Source of the DNA: Nostoc sp. HK-01
GTDB taxonomy: Bacteria; Cyanobacteriota; Cyanobacteriia; Cyanobacteriales; Nostocaceae
DNA length: 64,000 nucleotides
Direction: 5' to 3'
NCBI GenBank assembly: GCA_003990705.1
Contig: AP018318.1
Coordinates: forward strand, 186,001-250,000
Shown here: positions 6,906 through 15,913 of the stretch, piece by piece
Layout: each line of letters opens with the position of its first letter
Numbering within the stretch: position 1 is the stretch's first letter
The notes under the pieces: model-generated
Seen by the model: the letters and a program-made list of their open reading frames with translations, nothing else
Databases searched by the model: none
What the model was told of the DNA's origin: nothing
Position numbers and translations under genes: made by a program

Positions 6906-7841
6906 TCAGGAAGCCGATCGCTGTTCTTCTAATTGCAGGGGAATATTTTCTAAGACTAGTTCCCAAAAGTGCTTAATTGGGGGAATATGCAAGCGGTCTT
7001 GAGTTGTTACCATCACTACACGACGAGTCAAGCCAGCATTATCTAACGGACTATTGGCTAAGGGGCGAACTGCTAAGGTTAGATCATGACGGGCTTCGAC
7101 TAAGGCGGAAGTAGGAAGTAAGGCTATTAATTCGCCTTGACGTACAACTCCCCGGAAGGCATCAAGGGTATTAACTTCTAAAGCCGCATGAAGTGTAGCT
7201 TCTAAGCGCTCAAATTTATCTTGGACTAATCGCTGCATTCCATAACCATCTTTAAATACTACTTGGGGATAACGCACCAATTCTGACCAAGGGATACGTT
7301 CATATTGAGCGAGAGGATGATTCGCTGCGGTGAGGACTTCTATTGGTTCATCGTATAAAACTTCCACCACCATTTCTCTACCGGTGGTTAAAAAGCGATT
7401 ATTCATCACGATCGCTAAATCTACTAAACCATCTTTGAGAACTTTTAAGGCGCGATCGCTGCCCAAAGATGTTACCCGCAATTGTACTTCGGGATAATCA
7501 CGACAGAATTTTTGTAATACTGGCGGTAGGTAAGAAGCACATAACGAGTGAATTGAGGCAATGCACAATTCTGGCTGTTTTCCTGCCATTAAATCTGTTA
7601 ACTCTTGTGTAGCAACTTGCCATTCCTGACAAATTTTGCGGACACGGGGTAATAAACGTTCTCCGCCCAAGGTTAATTTAGCATGAGTGTTGCGGTGAAA
7701 CAGTTCCACACCCAAATCTGCTTCTAAGGCTTGAATCTGGCGACTGATAGTTGATTGGGTGACACCACATTGTCTGGCTGCTTGTTGGAAGCTACCACTA
7801 TCGGCGATCGCTAAAAAAGCTTGCAACTGCTCTAGTCGCAT
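6906..7841 (-). CDS. LysR-type transcriptional regulator (possibly PacR-like)
   Basis: This 311-residue protein has the usual LTTR length. Its N-terminal winged HTH is clear (LEQLQAFLAIADSGSFQQAA...VTQSTISRQIQALE), followed by the linker helix and a periplasmic-binding-protein-like effector domain (about 92-300). Such regulators act as tetramers and often control a divergent gene. Here the divergent side is a gene-poor 1.1-kb space. The HTH and general sequence recall the cyanobacterial LTTR PacR, a regulator of photosynthetic carbon assimilation in Anabaena. That assignment is from memory of the family and uncertain. RbcR/CmpR/NdhR are alternatives. Confidence 0.88.
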   Translation of the reverse strand: MRLEQLQAFLAIADSGSFQQAARQCGVTQSTISRQIQALEADLGVELFHRNTHAKLTLGGERLLPRVRKICQEWQVATQELTDLMAGKQPELCIASIHSLCASYLPPVLQKFCRDYPEVQLRVTSLGSDRALKVLKDGLVDLAIVMNNRFLTTGREMVVEVLYDEPIEVLTAANHPLAQYERIPWSELVRYPQVVFKDGYGMQRLVQDKFERLEATLHAALEVNTLDAFRGVVRQGELIALLPTSALVEARHDLTLAVRPLANSPLDNAGLTRRVVMVTTQDRLHIPPIKHFWELVLENIPLQLEEQRSAS

Positions 7842-8953
7842 GTTAATGTAGCCTGAATTACATTTATGGCTGTCATTAAGTTAACGGTTTTCCCTCCAAA
7901 ATTTAGTAGAGTTTGTTACATATGCTAGTAATTGACATATTTTAATAGAAATTTAACTTTTCCTTGTGATCTAAATAAACCTCAGCAGTCAGAAGTCAGT
8001 AGGAATTTCGGTCAAAATTACGGTTTTTTACAATCGCTCAATTACTTGCATTAGGAATTTCCCAGAAATAAATTATCAAACATCCTCTCAGGAGTCAGGA
8101 GCCAGAATTTAGAGTTGAATTCTGTGTGACACTTCGGCCAGATCAGGGCATTGCTGGCGGATAAATAACTGTTTTCAGATCCCCACTAAAGCAAAGATTT
8201 AGCCGTTAAGTGCAAGTTGTAATCGCTGTGCTTCATTCAAGCGAGGAAACTTAGGCGATCATACGAATCAGTTGCAATATCACACTTCAAAAGTTGAAAT
8301 CAAACTTATAGGACTTACGTGCTTTACAAAATAACTATCTTGTGAGTCAACGTAAATACATTGTTTCAGGCTTTTATCAATCGCCTTTAATTGAGTGTCG
8401 CCGCAGACATCGCTAAAATCTCATTGAAAAATCTAGCTAGAAGTTACGCATAGATAAAGTTCGTAATAAATTGACATTACTGCGAACTTTTTTGATGTAA
8501 GTTTTGATTTCTCAAAATCAAATAAACCAAAAATTAAGCTTTCAGCCTTTATTCATATAATTTTATTTTGTCAATTATATGAAAGTATTTTACTTAACTC
8601 AGTATTTATTAAGACATAATTAAAAAGCAAACAGATTAAACTATACATCGTATATAAAGTAACGGGAAAGCACTTGCAAATGACAAGCACAAAAGATAAT
8701 TAAAGTTGTTACTGATTAACTACTTTGATGCTTGTCCAAATTTAATAGTTCCCAGCGACAAACTATACCCTAAAAATTCATAGTTGAAGGATAAAGCTAT
8801 GCTTAGGTAAAAAGATTGGCTTGTATTGTTATACAAGCTTATAGATCATTATGTTTTTACTCAAGGTGATAGATATCTAAAATTAATATTATCTCAACCA
8901 TTTGAGTGCCAAAGATGTCCTGAAAATGCCAATTTTCACATGGTAGAGCTAAA
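7842..8953. other. Gene-poor intergenic region
   Basis: About 1.1 kb separates the LysR gene (minus) from the MIF-like gene (plus). No convincing protein gene is seen; the one short frame overlapping the MIF-like start has no family character. It holds dispersed cyanobacterial repeat pieces (TAGGACTTACG near 8310, GTCAGGAGCCAGAATT near 8095) and a hairpin with T tract at 8456-8493 listed separately. Confidence 0.6.
8456..8493 (+). terminator. Orphan terminator-like hairpin
   Basis: AAAGTTCG-TAAT (8456-8467) pairs with ATTAC-CGAACTTT (8476-8490), with a small bulge (CTG), and is followed by a run of T. It has the form of a rho-independent terminator on the plus strand, yet no plus-strand gene precedes it for 600 bases. 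A small RNA upstream is one explanation. Confidence 0.45.
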
Positions 8954-9385
8954 ATGCCTTTTGTCAGAATTGAGACTAATCATGACTTCAGTCAAGAAGT
9001 TATTCAAAATGTAATAACTCAAGTTACGCAACAAGTTCATCTAATTAAAGGTGATCCCGAAGCCATGATTTTAGTAGTTGTCAACACCAAAGTGAACGTA
9101 GCTTTTGGTGGGGACTATGAAAAGCCTGCGGCCGTTGTGCAACTAATAAATTTGAGACTACCTGTAGAGATTACCACCAAACTAACAGAAAGTATCAGTG
9201 ATATTTTGCTGGCAAAATTCAATGTTCCCGCTAACAGAATGTATATCTTCTTTGAAGAATTTACCAAAATGCATTTGGTTGGCTGGAATCGAACAACTTT
9301 CCAGCACATATTAGGTGCTGATGACTTAGCCGATGTTGAAGCGGCTAGACAAAAAACTGTGGCTGCAAAAAAAACAGCAATTTAG
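8954..9385 (+). CDS. MIF-like tautomerase-superfamily protein
   Basis: This 143-residue protein aligns along its first 115 residues with macrophage migration inhibitory factor. After Met removal the N-terminus is Pro (MPFVRIETN), the catalytic base of the superfamily. A Lys at residue 32, the VAFGGDYEKPA segment and a C-terminal NRMYIFF...VGWNRTTF match the MIF strands. A 25-residue Ala/Lys-rich tail (DVEAARQKTVAAKKTAI) is extra. MIF-like proteins tautomerise phenylpyruvate and related enols in vitro. The lipoxygenase gene starts 22 bases later, so a role in modifying oxidised lipid or keto-acid products is possible. The ATG at 8954 is chosen because it places Pro at position 2. Confidence 0.85.
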   Translation: MPFVRIETNHDFSQEVIQNVITQVTQQVHLIKGDPEAMILVVVNTKVNVAFGGDYEKPAAVVQLINLRLPVEITTKLTESISDILLAKFNVPANRMYIFFEEFTKMHLVGWNRTTFQHILGADDLADVEAARQKTVAAKKTAI

Positions 9386-9407
9386 TGTAATAGGAGTGAA
9401 AACAAAC

Positions 9408-11417
9408 ATGACTAGCTTTCTTCAAAGAATTATTACTGGTGAAGTATCGCTTGAAGAGTATTCTGATACAGAAAAAGAACGTTTACTTTATAAACTTCTG
9501 TCTGATTTACCATCAAGCTCTATCTTAAAAATCAAACAATTTATCAAAGGTTCAAACCACGATACAATTACCAAATCACAACGCGCTTTTGGTAAGATAG
9601 TACATCGTGACTCACTGATACCTATTCCCAATTTAAGTTTAGAGTTATGGGATAGAGATCCGTTCGGAGGAAAAGATTATTTGGGTAGTACGGAAACGGA
9701 TGAATCCGGAAATTTTGAAATTTTGTATGATCCAAAATTAGCCGGGTTTGGTGATCTACCAGATTTACAATTAAAAATATTTGACCCGCCACAAACTGTA
9801 TATATTGATGGCAAAAAGAGTCAAGTTAGAAACTTAATTGAAGTAAAAAATGGCAGTGATAATGTCATAGGTGATTATGATTTTGGAGTTGTGCAGATTT
9901 TATATTATGAGTACGACTCAGAATATAAGCTATTTCCTTACAGCCTACCTGACTCTATTCGCCATGATTTCACACCAGAAGCTGAAGTCATAACAACAAA
10001 ATCTGTAGCCAAGTATGGCCTGGTTATGGATGCTCTCATCCAAAGAAATCGCCGCAATCCTAATGAGCCATCTTACGATGAAATCCAAAAATCATTTCCC
10101 GAAACCTTAACGCTCATTTTAGAAAAAGAACGTCCCGGCTATACCAGAAGTGATGAATTTTTTGGCGAAAAGATGTTAAATGGTTTCAATCCAGTAATTT
10201 TTAAGAAGGATAAAAATAATCCTTCACTATATACCACTGCTTTTAATGGAGATAAATTTACCCTAACAGGCAAAATAGATTTGCCTAATTACAAAGTAAA
10301 ATTTGAGTTAAAAGACGGAAAATTACTACCGATAGAAATCACGTTGCAATTCCGTGAAGATAATTGTTTGCAACCAAATTCACCGTTAAAAGCACCACAA
10401 ACTTACACCCCGGCTGATGGTAAGAAGTGGTTGCAAGCTAAACGAGTTGTTCGCGCTACTCATTTGGGTGTTTTAGGTGAAGTCAAAGGACATTTAGCCC
10501 AGTGTCACTTTAACATGGAACAGTATGCGATCGCGTTCTTCAGAAACATTAGAAAGAATCCGATCCGTGGTTTCCTTTATCCCCACATCAAAGAAGTAGT
10601 TCATATTAATAAATTTGGGCGCAAAATCCTGATGGATCCGAAAGAAGGGTTTTTTGCCAAGCTAGAACCCATGTTGATTAACCCAGATATGTTGCAATGG
10701 GTCAGAACAAGTATGGGAACATATGATTGGACAGATTGGCAACCTAGAAAACCTCTGTCTGAAAATCATACATTTGCCAAACTCGGCAATTTATATTGGG
10801 ATATTCTCACTACTCATGTAGATTCATTTTTCGCAACTCATCAAGAAGAAATTGTCAATAACTGGTCAGAAATACTCAATTTCTCCAATGAATTAGTGCA
10901 AAATAGTGTACCCTATCTTCCTTTAAGTTTGGAACAAGTAGATGATGGTGATCAATGGTATGATTTGAACGAAATTGAACATTCATCAAATCCACGACAA
11001 GAAATTAATGGTGAATTAAAAGCTGTTAGACCGATTACTGCATCAGCACAACCAACTGAGCAAGAAATAGCAAATCTCAAACAAGTTTGTAAGTATGTGA
11101 TTTATCAATGCACCTTCTGGCATAGTTGGATTCACAACGAACATAATCCTGAATTTGGTGAATTGAAGTATGGTGATTTGTTAACTAATGGCTCAATGGG
11201 TGACGAAGATGATGAAAGTGTATTACCTGGTCGTCAGACAGCCAGCATAATTTTGGCTGTGTCTCATATGCTCACCAATTTTAAATACGGCTACATACTC
11301 AAAAACGAAGATGGAGATGTACCGCCAGACTTAATTGAACTCATTCAAAGTAAGAAAGCAGAGTTTGAACAATTAGGATTTGATCTCACAAACTTACGTT
11401 CTAGATTGAATAGCTAA
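9408..11417 (+). CDS. Lipoxygenase-family protein with N-terminal transthyretin-like domain
   Basis: This 669-residue protein starts at MTSFLQRI after TAGGAGTG. Residues about 55-140 form a transthyretin-like/CNA-B-type beta domain (GKIVHRDSLIPIPNLSLEL...TDESGNFEI). The rest is a lipoxygenase domain that would oxygenate polyunsaturated fatty acids. HLAQCHFNMEQYAIAFFR (near 361) matches the His-rich core helix, and WHSWIHNEHNP (near 570) supplies the His-x3-His pair. Aligned through MEQY, the position of the first iron His of plant enzymes is Gly, and the C-terminus is not Ile. Iron binding may therefore be altered. It lies 22 bases after the MIF-like gene and 128 bases before the SRPBCC gene. 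Confidence 0.82.
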   Translation: MTSFLQRIITGEVSLEEYSDTEKERLLYKLLSDLPSSSILKIKQFIKGSNHDTITKSQRAFGKIVHRDSLIPIPNLSLELWDRDPFGGKDYLGSTETDESGNFEILYDPKLAGFGDLPDLQLKIFDPPQTVYIDGKKSQVRNLIEVKNGSDNVIGDYDFGVVQILYYEYDSEYKLFPYSLPDSIRHDFTPEAEVITTKSVAKYGLVMDALIQRNRRNPNEPSYDEIQKSFPETLTLILEKERPGYTRSDEFFGEKMLNGFNPVIFKKDKNNPSLYTTAFNGDKFTLTGKIDLPNYKVKFELKDGKLLPIEITLQFREDNCLQPNSPLKAPQTYTPADGKKWLQAKRVVRATHLGVLGEVKGHLAQCHFNMEQYAIAFFRNIRKNPIRGFLYPHIKEVVHINKFGRKILMDPKEGFFAKLEPMLINPDMLQWVRTSMGTYDWTDWQPRKPLSENHTFAKLGNLYWDILTTHVDSFFATHQEEIVNNWSEILNFSNELVQNSVPYLPLSLEQVDDGDQWYDLNEIEHSSNPRQEINGELKAVRPITASAQPTEQEIANLKQVCKYVIYQCTFWHSWIHNEHNPEFGELKYGDLLTNGSMGDEDDESVLPGRQTASIILAVSHMLTNFKYGYILKNEDGDVPPDLIELIQSKKAEFEQLGFDLTNLRSRLNS

Positions 11418-11545
11418 TATCTGGGATAAGTGGTAAAAGCAATAAGCCTTTTACCACTACTTTTTTGGAGATAAACAACTGAACTAACGCTTGAATACTG
11501 GAATTATTTTAATCCACCTTTCAGCAACTATTATGGAAGATTATC

Positions 11546-12499
11546 ATGGCATTAACCACAGAATTAAAAACCAGAGATGAACTAGATTTTGGTGCATGGA
11601 TATCACTGAACAATGTCCAAATAGTCCCACTAGAAATAAATTATTTTTGGTCAGCATTTGATAATTACCTGGAGTTTCTCACAGGTTTTAGTGGACGGAC
11701 AAACGTTGAATTAGAAACTGATGCGGGAAAACCTACAAATAGTCCCGGTGCTATTGTGAGATTTGATTTTCAAGGCTCGTTAGTACGTGACAGATTGCTC
11801 TACAATGACCGCCAAAATTATGTCTGGAAAATGGATATACCGGAGGCGACTAACCTCTTTACTTTGTATATAGTTACCATCACTGCCCAGAAGATAGACG
11901 ATAATTATACAAAAGTTTCTATTACTGTTGAGTTCGTGTTGCAAAGTCAAAACCGTGAGGAACGCGCCCAAGCTTTGCAAACACTTAAAGCATACCTCCC
12001 CAAACGCATCGGTGAAATTATCAAATTTCTACAACACAGAGATGGTCAGGGATTTAAGTTAGCATCTTTAAGTGAATTAGAAATAAGTCAACTGGCTCAA
12101 GATTTTTACGAAAAACTCGATCAACATGCTCCCCCAGAGGAAATTACGCCTTTTTTATCTCTGGCAGATAATGATTTTAAAATGCAATTTCCTAGCTCCA
12201 CGTTGCACAATCACGAAGAATTTAATCAATGGTATAAAAACGCTGTCAATACATTTTATGATGAGATTCATGCAGTGAAAGAAATGACTGTGAAATGTCA
12301 AGCTGATCGCGCTGATGTTAACGCCATCATTCATTGGGAAGGTAGCACATGGAAAGCACCAAACGCTTACAGCAAAAGAGTTGTAGCCGATGCTCAACAT
12401 AGCTGGGAAGTAGTGCGATCGCCAGATACATTTAAACCCATTTACAAAAGCTATATCGTTCACAAACTGGATTTTGCTCCTGGATCGTCCAAGCCATAA
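11546..12499 (+). CDS. SRPBCC (START/Bet v1-like) and SnoaL/NTF2-like fusion protein
   Basis: This 317-residue protein appears to join two small-molecule-binding folds. Residues 1-165 resemble a polyketide-cyclase/START-type domain (strands such as AIVRFDFQGSLVRDR, then a C-terminal helix REERAQALQTLKAYLP). Residues 175-315 resemble an NTF2/SnoaL-like cone (FYEKLDQHAP...FLSLADNDFKMQFP...HWEGSTWKAP). Both folds often bind hydrophobic ligands or catalyse cyclisation and isomerisation. It lies between the lipoxygenase and a dehydrogenase on the same strand, which fits a ligand-processing role in the same pathway. That function is inferred. Confidence 0.65.
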   Translation: MALTTELKTRDELDFGAWISLNNVQIVPLEINYFWSAFDNYLEFLTGFSGRTNVELETDAGKPTNSPGAIVRFDFQGSLVRDRLLYNDRQNYVWKMDIPEATNLFTLYIVTITAQKIDDNYTKVSITVEFVLQSQNREERAQALQTLKAYLPKRIGEIIKFLQHRDGQGFKLASLSELEISQLAQDFYEKLDQHAPPEEITPFLSLADNDFKMQFPSSTLHNHEEFNQWYKNAVNTFYDEIHAVKEMTVKCQADRADVNAIIHWEGSTWKAPNAYSKRVVADAQHSWEVVRSPDTFKPIYKSYIVHKLDFAPGSSKP

Positions 12500-12631
12500 C
12501 TTCTAATACTGCTATGGTTTTTGAGCCGCAGCGCAACTCCTCGTGCAAAAAGGGAATGTCTGCCAAAACCTTCGCAGTATTGTCATCATTTTCATTTTTT
12601 AAGTTCACAATTGTGGCAAAAAACAGAGTAT

Positions 12632-13375
12632 ATGACAGGTAAATTAAACACAAAAGTAGCTGTAGTCACCGGCGCTTCATCAGGTATAGGTGAGGCTACA
12701 GCCCTAGCATTAACCGCAGAAGGAGCTAGTGTGGCATTAGTAGCACGTCGCGCTGATCGCCTAGCCGCTTTACAACAACGCATTACGGAAAACGGAGGAC
12801 AGGCGATCGCCATTTCTGCTGATATCGCTGACGAAAACCAAGCTTATGATGTTGTGCAGAAAGCTAATGCTGTATTTGGTCGCGTAGATATCCTCATCAA
12901 CAACGCAGGTGTAATGCAACTCGGCTTAATTGACGGTGCAGATACAGAACAATGGCGCAGTATGATCAATATCAATCTTTTAGGCTTAATGTACGCTACC
13001 CATGCAGCTTTACCCATCATGAAAGCTCAGGGTACAGGACATATTGTGAATATTTCCTCTACAGCTGGTCTAGAAGCAAATGCTAACGCCGCCGTTTACT
13101 CTGCTACTAAATTTGGTGTAGGGGCATTTACGGAAGCATTGCGTAAAGAAAATCATATTCATAAAATCCGCGTAACACTGATTGAGCCGGGTGCTGTGGC
13201 TACAGAATTAGGCGATCGCATTACCGATCCTACCGCTAAACAATGGGCCCAATCATGGCTAGAAACCAAAAAACCACTCGCTAGTGATGACATCGCCTCT
13301 GGTATTGTTTATGCAGTTACACAACCACCCCATGTCAATGTTAACGAAATTGTGATTAGACCATTAGATCAGTAA
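12632..13375 (+). CDS. Short-chain dehydrogenase/reductase
   Basis: This 247-residue classical SDR starts at MTGKLNTKV; upstream in-frame residues are not family-like. The cofactor loop TGASSGIG is at residues 14-21, NNAGV near 90, the catalytic Ser in ISSTAG near 142 and Tyr-x3-Lys in VYSATK near 155-159. A basic ARRADR segment after strand 2 suggests NADP(H) preference. It is closest in style to YdfG-type 3-hydroxy acid dehydrogenases. Its position downstream of the lipoxygenase and SRPBCC genes suggests reduction or oxidation of oxylipin-derived alcohols or aldehydes, but the substrate is unknown. Confidence 0.9.
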   Translation: MTGKLNTKVAVVTGASSGIGEATALALTAEGASVALVARRADRLAALQQRITENGGQAIAISADIADENQAYDVVQKANAVFGRVDILINNAGVMQLGLIDGADTEQWRSMININLLGLMYATHAALPIMKAQGTGHIVNISSTAGLEANANAAVYSATKFGVGAFTEALRKENHIHKIRVTLIEPGAVATELGDRITDPTAKQWAQSWLETKKPLASDDIASGIVYAVTQPPHVNVNEIVIRPLDQ

Positions 13376-13801
13376 TAATCACTTACGGCGTTTTGCAAGT
13401 ACATAATTAATCAGGCTGGTTTTTACTCGCTGACATTGCATCAAATTGCGCGAATTCACCACAAATCTAACGCCGTGTGCAACTTTTTCTCAAACCTAAC
13501 CCCCAACCTCTTACGCCAGTGCGTTGCGGGGGGAACCCCCCTTCGGGTTCGCAGTTCCTTCTCCTAATCGGAGACGCTGCGCGAACAAGTCGGGCATTGC
13601 CCGCCCAACGGACTGCTCACCGCAACGCACTGGCTCCCCTACGAGGAAATCTTCGTTGAGGTAGCAGGGGGGCGGAGGAGCAGAGGGGAGAGGAATGGAA
13701 GTGGGGTTTCAAGAATAAGTCGCACATCGCTTCATCTATGATCACAAAGCGAATAACCGCGCACCTGCATTTGTCGCAGAACATTCTAACCAGGACAAAT
13801 A
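13376..13801. repeat. Intergenic region with fold-back repeat
   Basis: A 15-base inverted repeat (GCCAGTGCGTTGCGG at 13515-13529; CCGCAACGCACTGGC at 13620-13634) brackets about 90 bases. These contain smaller palindromes (GGGGGGAACCCCCC, CGGGCATTGCCCG, CTAATCGGAG). A purine-rich GGGGGGCGGAGGAGC stretch follows. This is the dense fold-back repeat type scattered between Nostoc genes. Short open frames across it are not convincing genes. Confidence 0.75.
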
Positions 13802-15520
13802 ATGAAATTTCTCCAGCCTGTACTTCTGTTTGTTCTATGCTTTACCTTAGTAAGCGTGCATTCATTTGGGCAAACCATTATGACCGCAGCGCCGCAACTG
13901 TTGACAGATCCATTTTTGCAACTGCCAACTGCAACCTCAGTCAGAGTAGTATGGTTTACTGAGTTTGTAGGTAAGAAACATACAGTTGCTTACGGTGAAA
14001 ATTTACAGCAAATTGCCAAAGCGACGACGACTAAACTCAGCCGCACACGAGAAGACCAAAAATCACGAGTTGGGAACCAAACCCAAGATGGACAAGTTTA
14101 TCAACAACCGACCAAACGTGATGTTTGGCGACACGAAGCTGAGGTGACAGAATTAACGCCAGGGGTGCGGGTGAATTATCGAGTTACCAGTGAGAGAGAA
14201 GATGGCGCAGCTGTTAGCAGCGATGTTTTTACCCTTGCAGCTAAACCTGAACCTGGTACACCACTAAAAATTCTCTTAACTTCCGACCATCAACTCAAGC
14301 CAATGACCGCTGCAAATCTACAAAAAGTAGTAGAAACCGTGGGGCGAGTAGATGCTGTGTGGTTTGCTGGTGATTTAATTAATGTGAGCGATCGCGCCTC
14401 GGAATGGTTTGATGATAATCGGGGGAATGCGTTATTTCCTGGTTTGCAAGGTCGTGCTAAATATGAAATGCAGCATGATGCCGTGAAAGTTACTTACACT
14501 GGCGGGCAAATTATTCAACATGCACCCATGTATAGTTGCATTGGTAATCATGAAGTCATGGGACGCTTTGCCAGAAAAAACAGTTTAAACAATGAATTTG
14601 ATGATACATTTCCCCGTGCTGTTGCTCAAAAACTTTATAGCGGCAAATCTCTAATAGATAATTCTTTTAATACAACTACCTACGAAGAAATTTTAACCTT
14701 ACCTCAAAGTAAAACAGGCGGAAAAAAATATTATGCAGTGAGTTTTGGTGATGTGCGTTTAATAGTTTTATACATCACAAATATGTGGCGCACTCCCAAG
14801 TTAGACGAAAAATATCCAGGTAGATATCGGGAAGCAGACAAAGATTTAGATAATCCTGAAAATTGGGGTTACGGGCAAATAATTTATGAGCCAATTACCC
14901 AAGGTAGTACACAATACAATTGGTTAGCAGCCGAACTCAACAGCCCGGAATTTCAACAAGCAAAATATAAAGTAGTGATGTTCCATCATCCGCCCCATAC
15001 CCTAGGCGATAATATTGTCCCCGCCTACACTGACCCAGTGCAAATTATCCGCAATCAACAAGATAAAATTACATCTGTGCGTTACGAATATCCTCACAAT
15101 GCCGACTATATTATTCGTGATGTTGTCCCCCTACTAGAAGCTGCTAATGTGCAGTTAGTATTTTATGGTCATTCTCATTTATGGAATCGCTTTATTAGTT
15201 CTGAGGGAATGCACTTTTTAGAAACATCAAATGTTGGTAATACTTATGGTGCAGCTTGGGGTGACAGAAAGCGAGAAGTTCCCACAGGTTATCAAGAGAA
15301 ATATGTTGCCCTGGGCGACCCTAATGATTTAGAACCAGTAGTACCAAGCATTGCACCACTATTAGGTGAAGATGGTAAACCAATGCCTTATCTTGCTAGT
15401 AATAATATTACTGTTTTTAGTATCTTCGATACAGCTACAGGGAAAATTAGCAGTTACCTTTTTGATACGCGCAAACCAGATTCAGAAGTTATGAAATTTG
15501 ATGAATTTCAGTTGAGATAA
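13802..15520 (+). CDS. Exported purple-acid-phosphatase-like metallophosphoesterase
   Basis: This 572-residue protein starts with a signal peptide (hydrophobic residues 5-20). A fibronectin-III-like domain follows (about 35-145), as in purple acid phosphatases, and then a calcineurin-type phosphoesterase domain. Metal-site motifs are visible: SDHQ near 160, AGDLI near 189, GNHE near 248, FHHPPH near 394 and GHSHLW near 455. It would hydrolyse phosphate esters in the periplasm or outside the cell, useful in phosphate scavenging, but no Pho box was identified. SDHQ differs from the common Asp-x-His spacing, so the first metal site may be atypical. Repeats flank the gene on both sides. Confidence 0.88.
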   Translation: MKFLQPVLLFVLCFTLVSVHSFGQTIMTAAPQLLTDPFLQLPTATSVRVVWFTEFVGKKHTVAYGENLQQIAKATTTKLSRTREDQKSRVGNQTQDGQVYQQPTKRDVWRHEAEVTELTPGVRVNYRVTSEREDGAAVSSDVFTLAAKPEPGTPLKILLTSDHQLKPMTAANLQKVVETVGRVDAVWFAGDLINVSDRASEWFDDNRGNALFPGLQGRAKYEMQHDAVKVTYTGGQIIQHAPMYSCIGNHEVMGRFARKNSLNNEFDDTFPRAVAQKLYSGKSLIDNSFNTTTYEEILTLPQSKTGGKKYYAVSFGDVRLIVLYITNMWRTPKLDEKYPGRYREADKDLDNPENWGYGQIIYEPITQGSTQYNWLAAELNSPEFQQAKYKVVMFHHPPHTLGDNIVPAYTDPVQIIRNQQDKITSVRYEYPHNADYIIRDVVPLLEAANVQLVFYGHSHLWNRFISSEGMHFLETSNVGNTYGAAWGDRKREVPTGYQEKYVALGDPNDLEPVVPSIAPLLGEDGKPMPYLASNNITVFSIFDTATGKISSYLFDTRKPDSEVMKFDEFQLR

Positions 15521-15913
15521 ATAGGAATTATAGCTATTCCTAGTTAAGTGAGGCACAGAATTAATGTTTTTTAACGCAGAGGGGCGCAGAGTCAAGCGCA
15601 AAGTTGAGGCAGCGCGATCTTGGGGGTTTCCCCCATGAGCGACTGCCGACGCATAGAGAAGTTGCCAGGAGGGTTTCCCTCCAAGCAAACTTCGGTGGGT
15701 TTGCCTAATTTTATGAGCAATGTATTCAGTACCTCAGCAAATTAGGAAATGCTATATGCACAAAGATTGTCTGAGAAGAGTGTCAGGGCTTTTAACATTT
15801 ATACCCTGACACCCTTAGTTTTCTTGCGTAAGTCCTAATACCAATTCTCTAAAATGAGGCAACACATTCAAACCCCGAAAACCATGCCCTATCTGACTTT
15901 CGTAATGGTATAA
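15521..15913. repeat. Intergenic region with dispersed repeat and hairpin
   Basis: Bases 15565-15690 carry a Nostoc-type dispersed repeat (AACGCAGAGGGGCGCAGAG and GGGTTTCCC palindromes). GTGTCAGGG (15780-15788) and CCCTGACAC (15804-15812) form a perfect 9-base-pair stem with a 15-base loop, extended by further pairs. No gene is seen. Confidence 0.65.

Noticed and set aside
8826-9014. 62-codon frame overlapping the MIF-like gene
   Set aside because: It overlaps the MIF-like start in another frame, has no family character and begins in AT-rich leader DNA.
13477-13659. 60-codon frame in the fold-back repeat
   Set aside because: The translation is low in complexity and follows the palindromes of the repeat.
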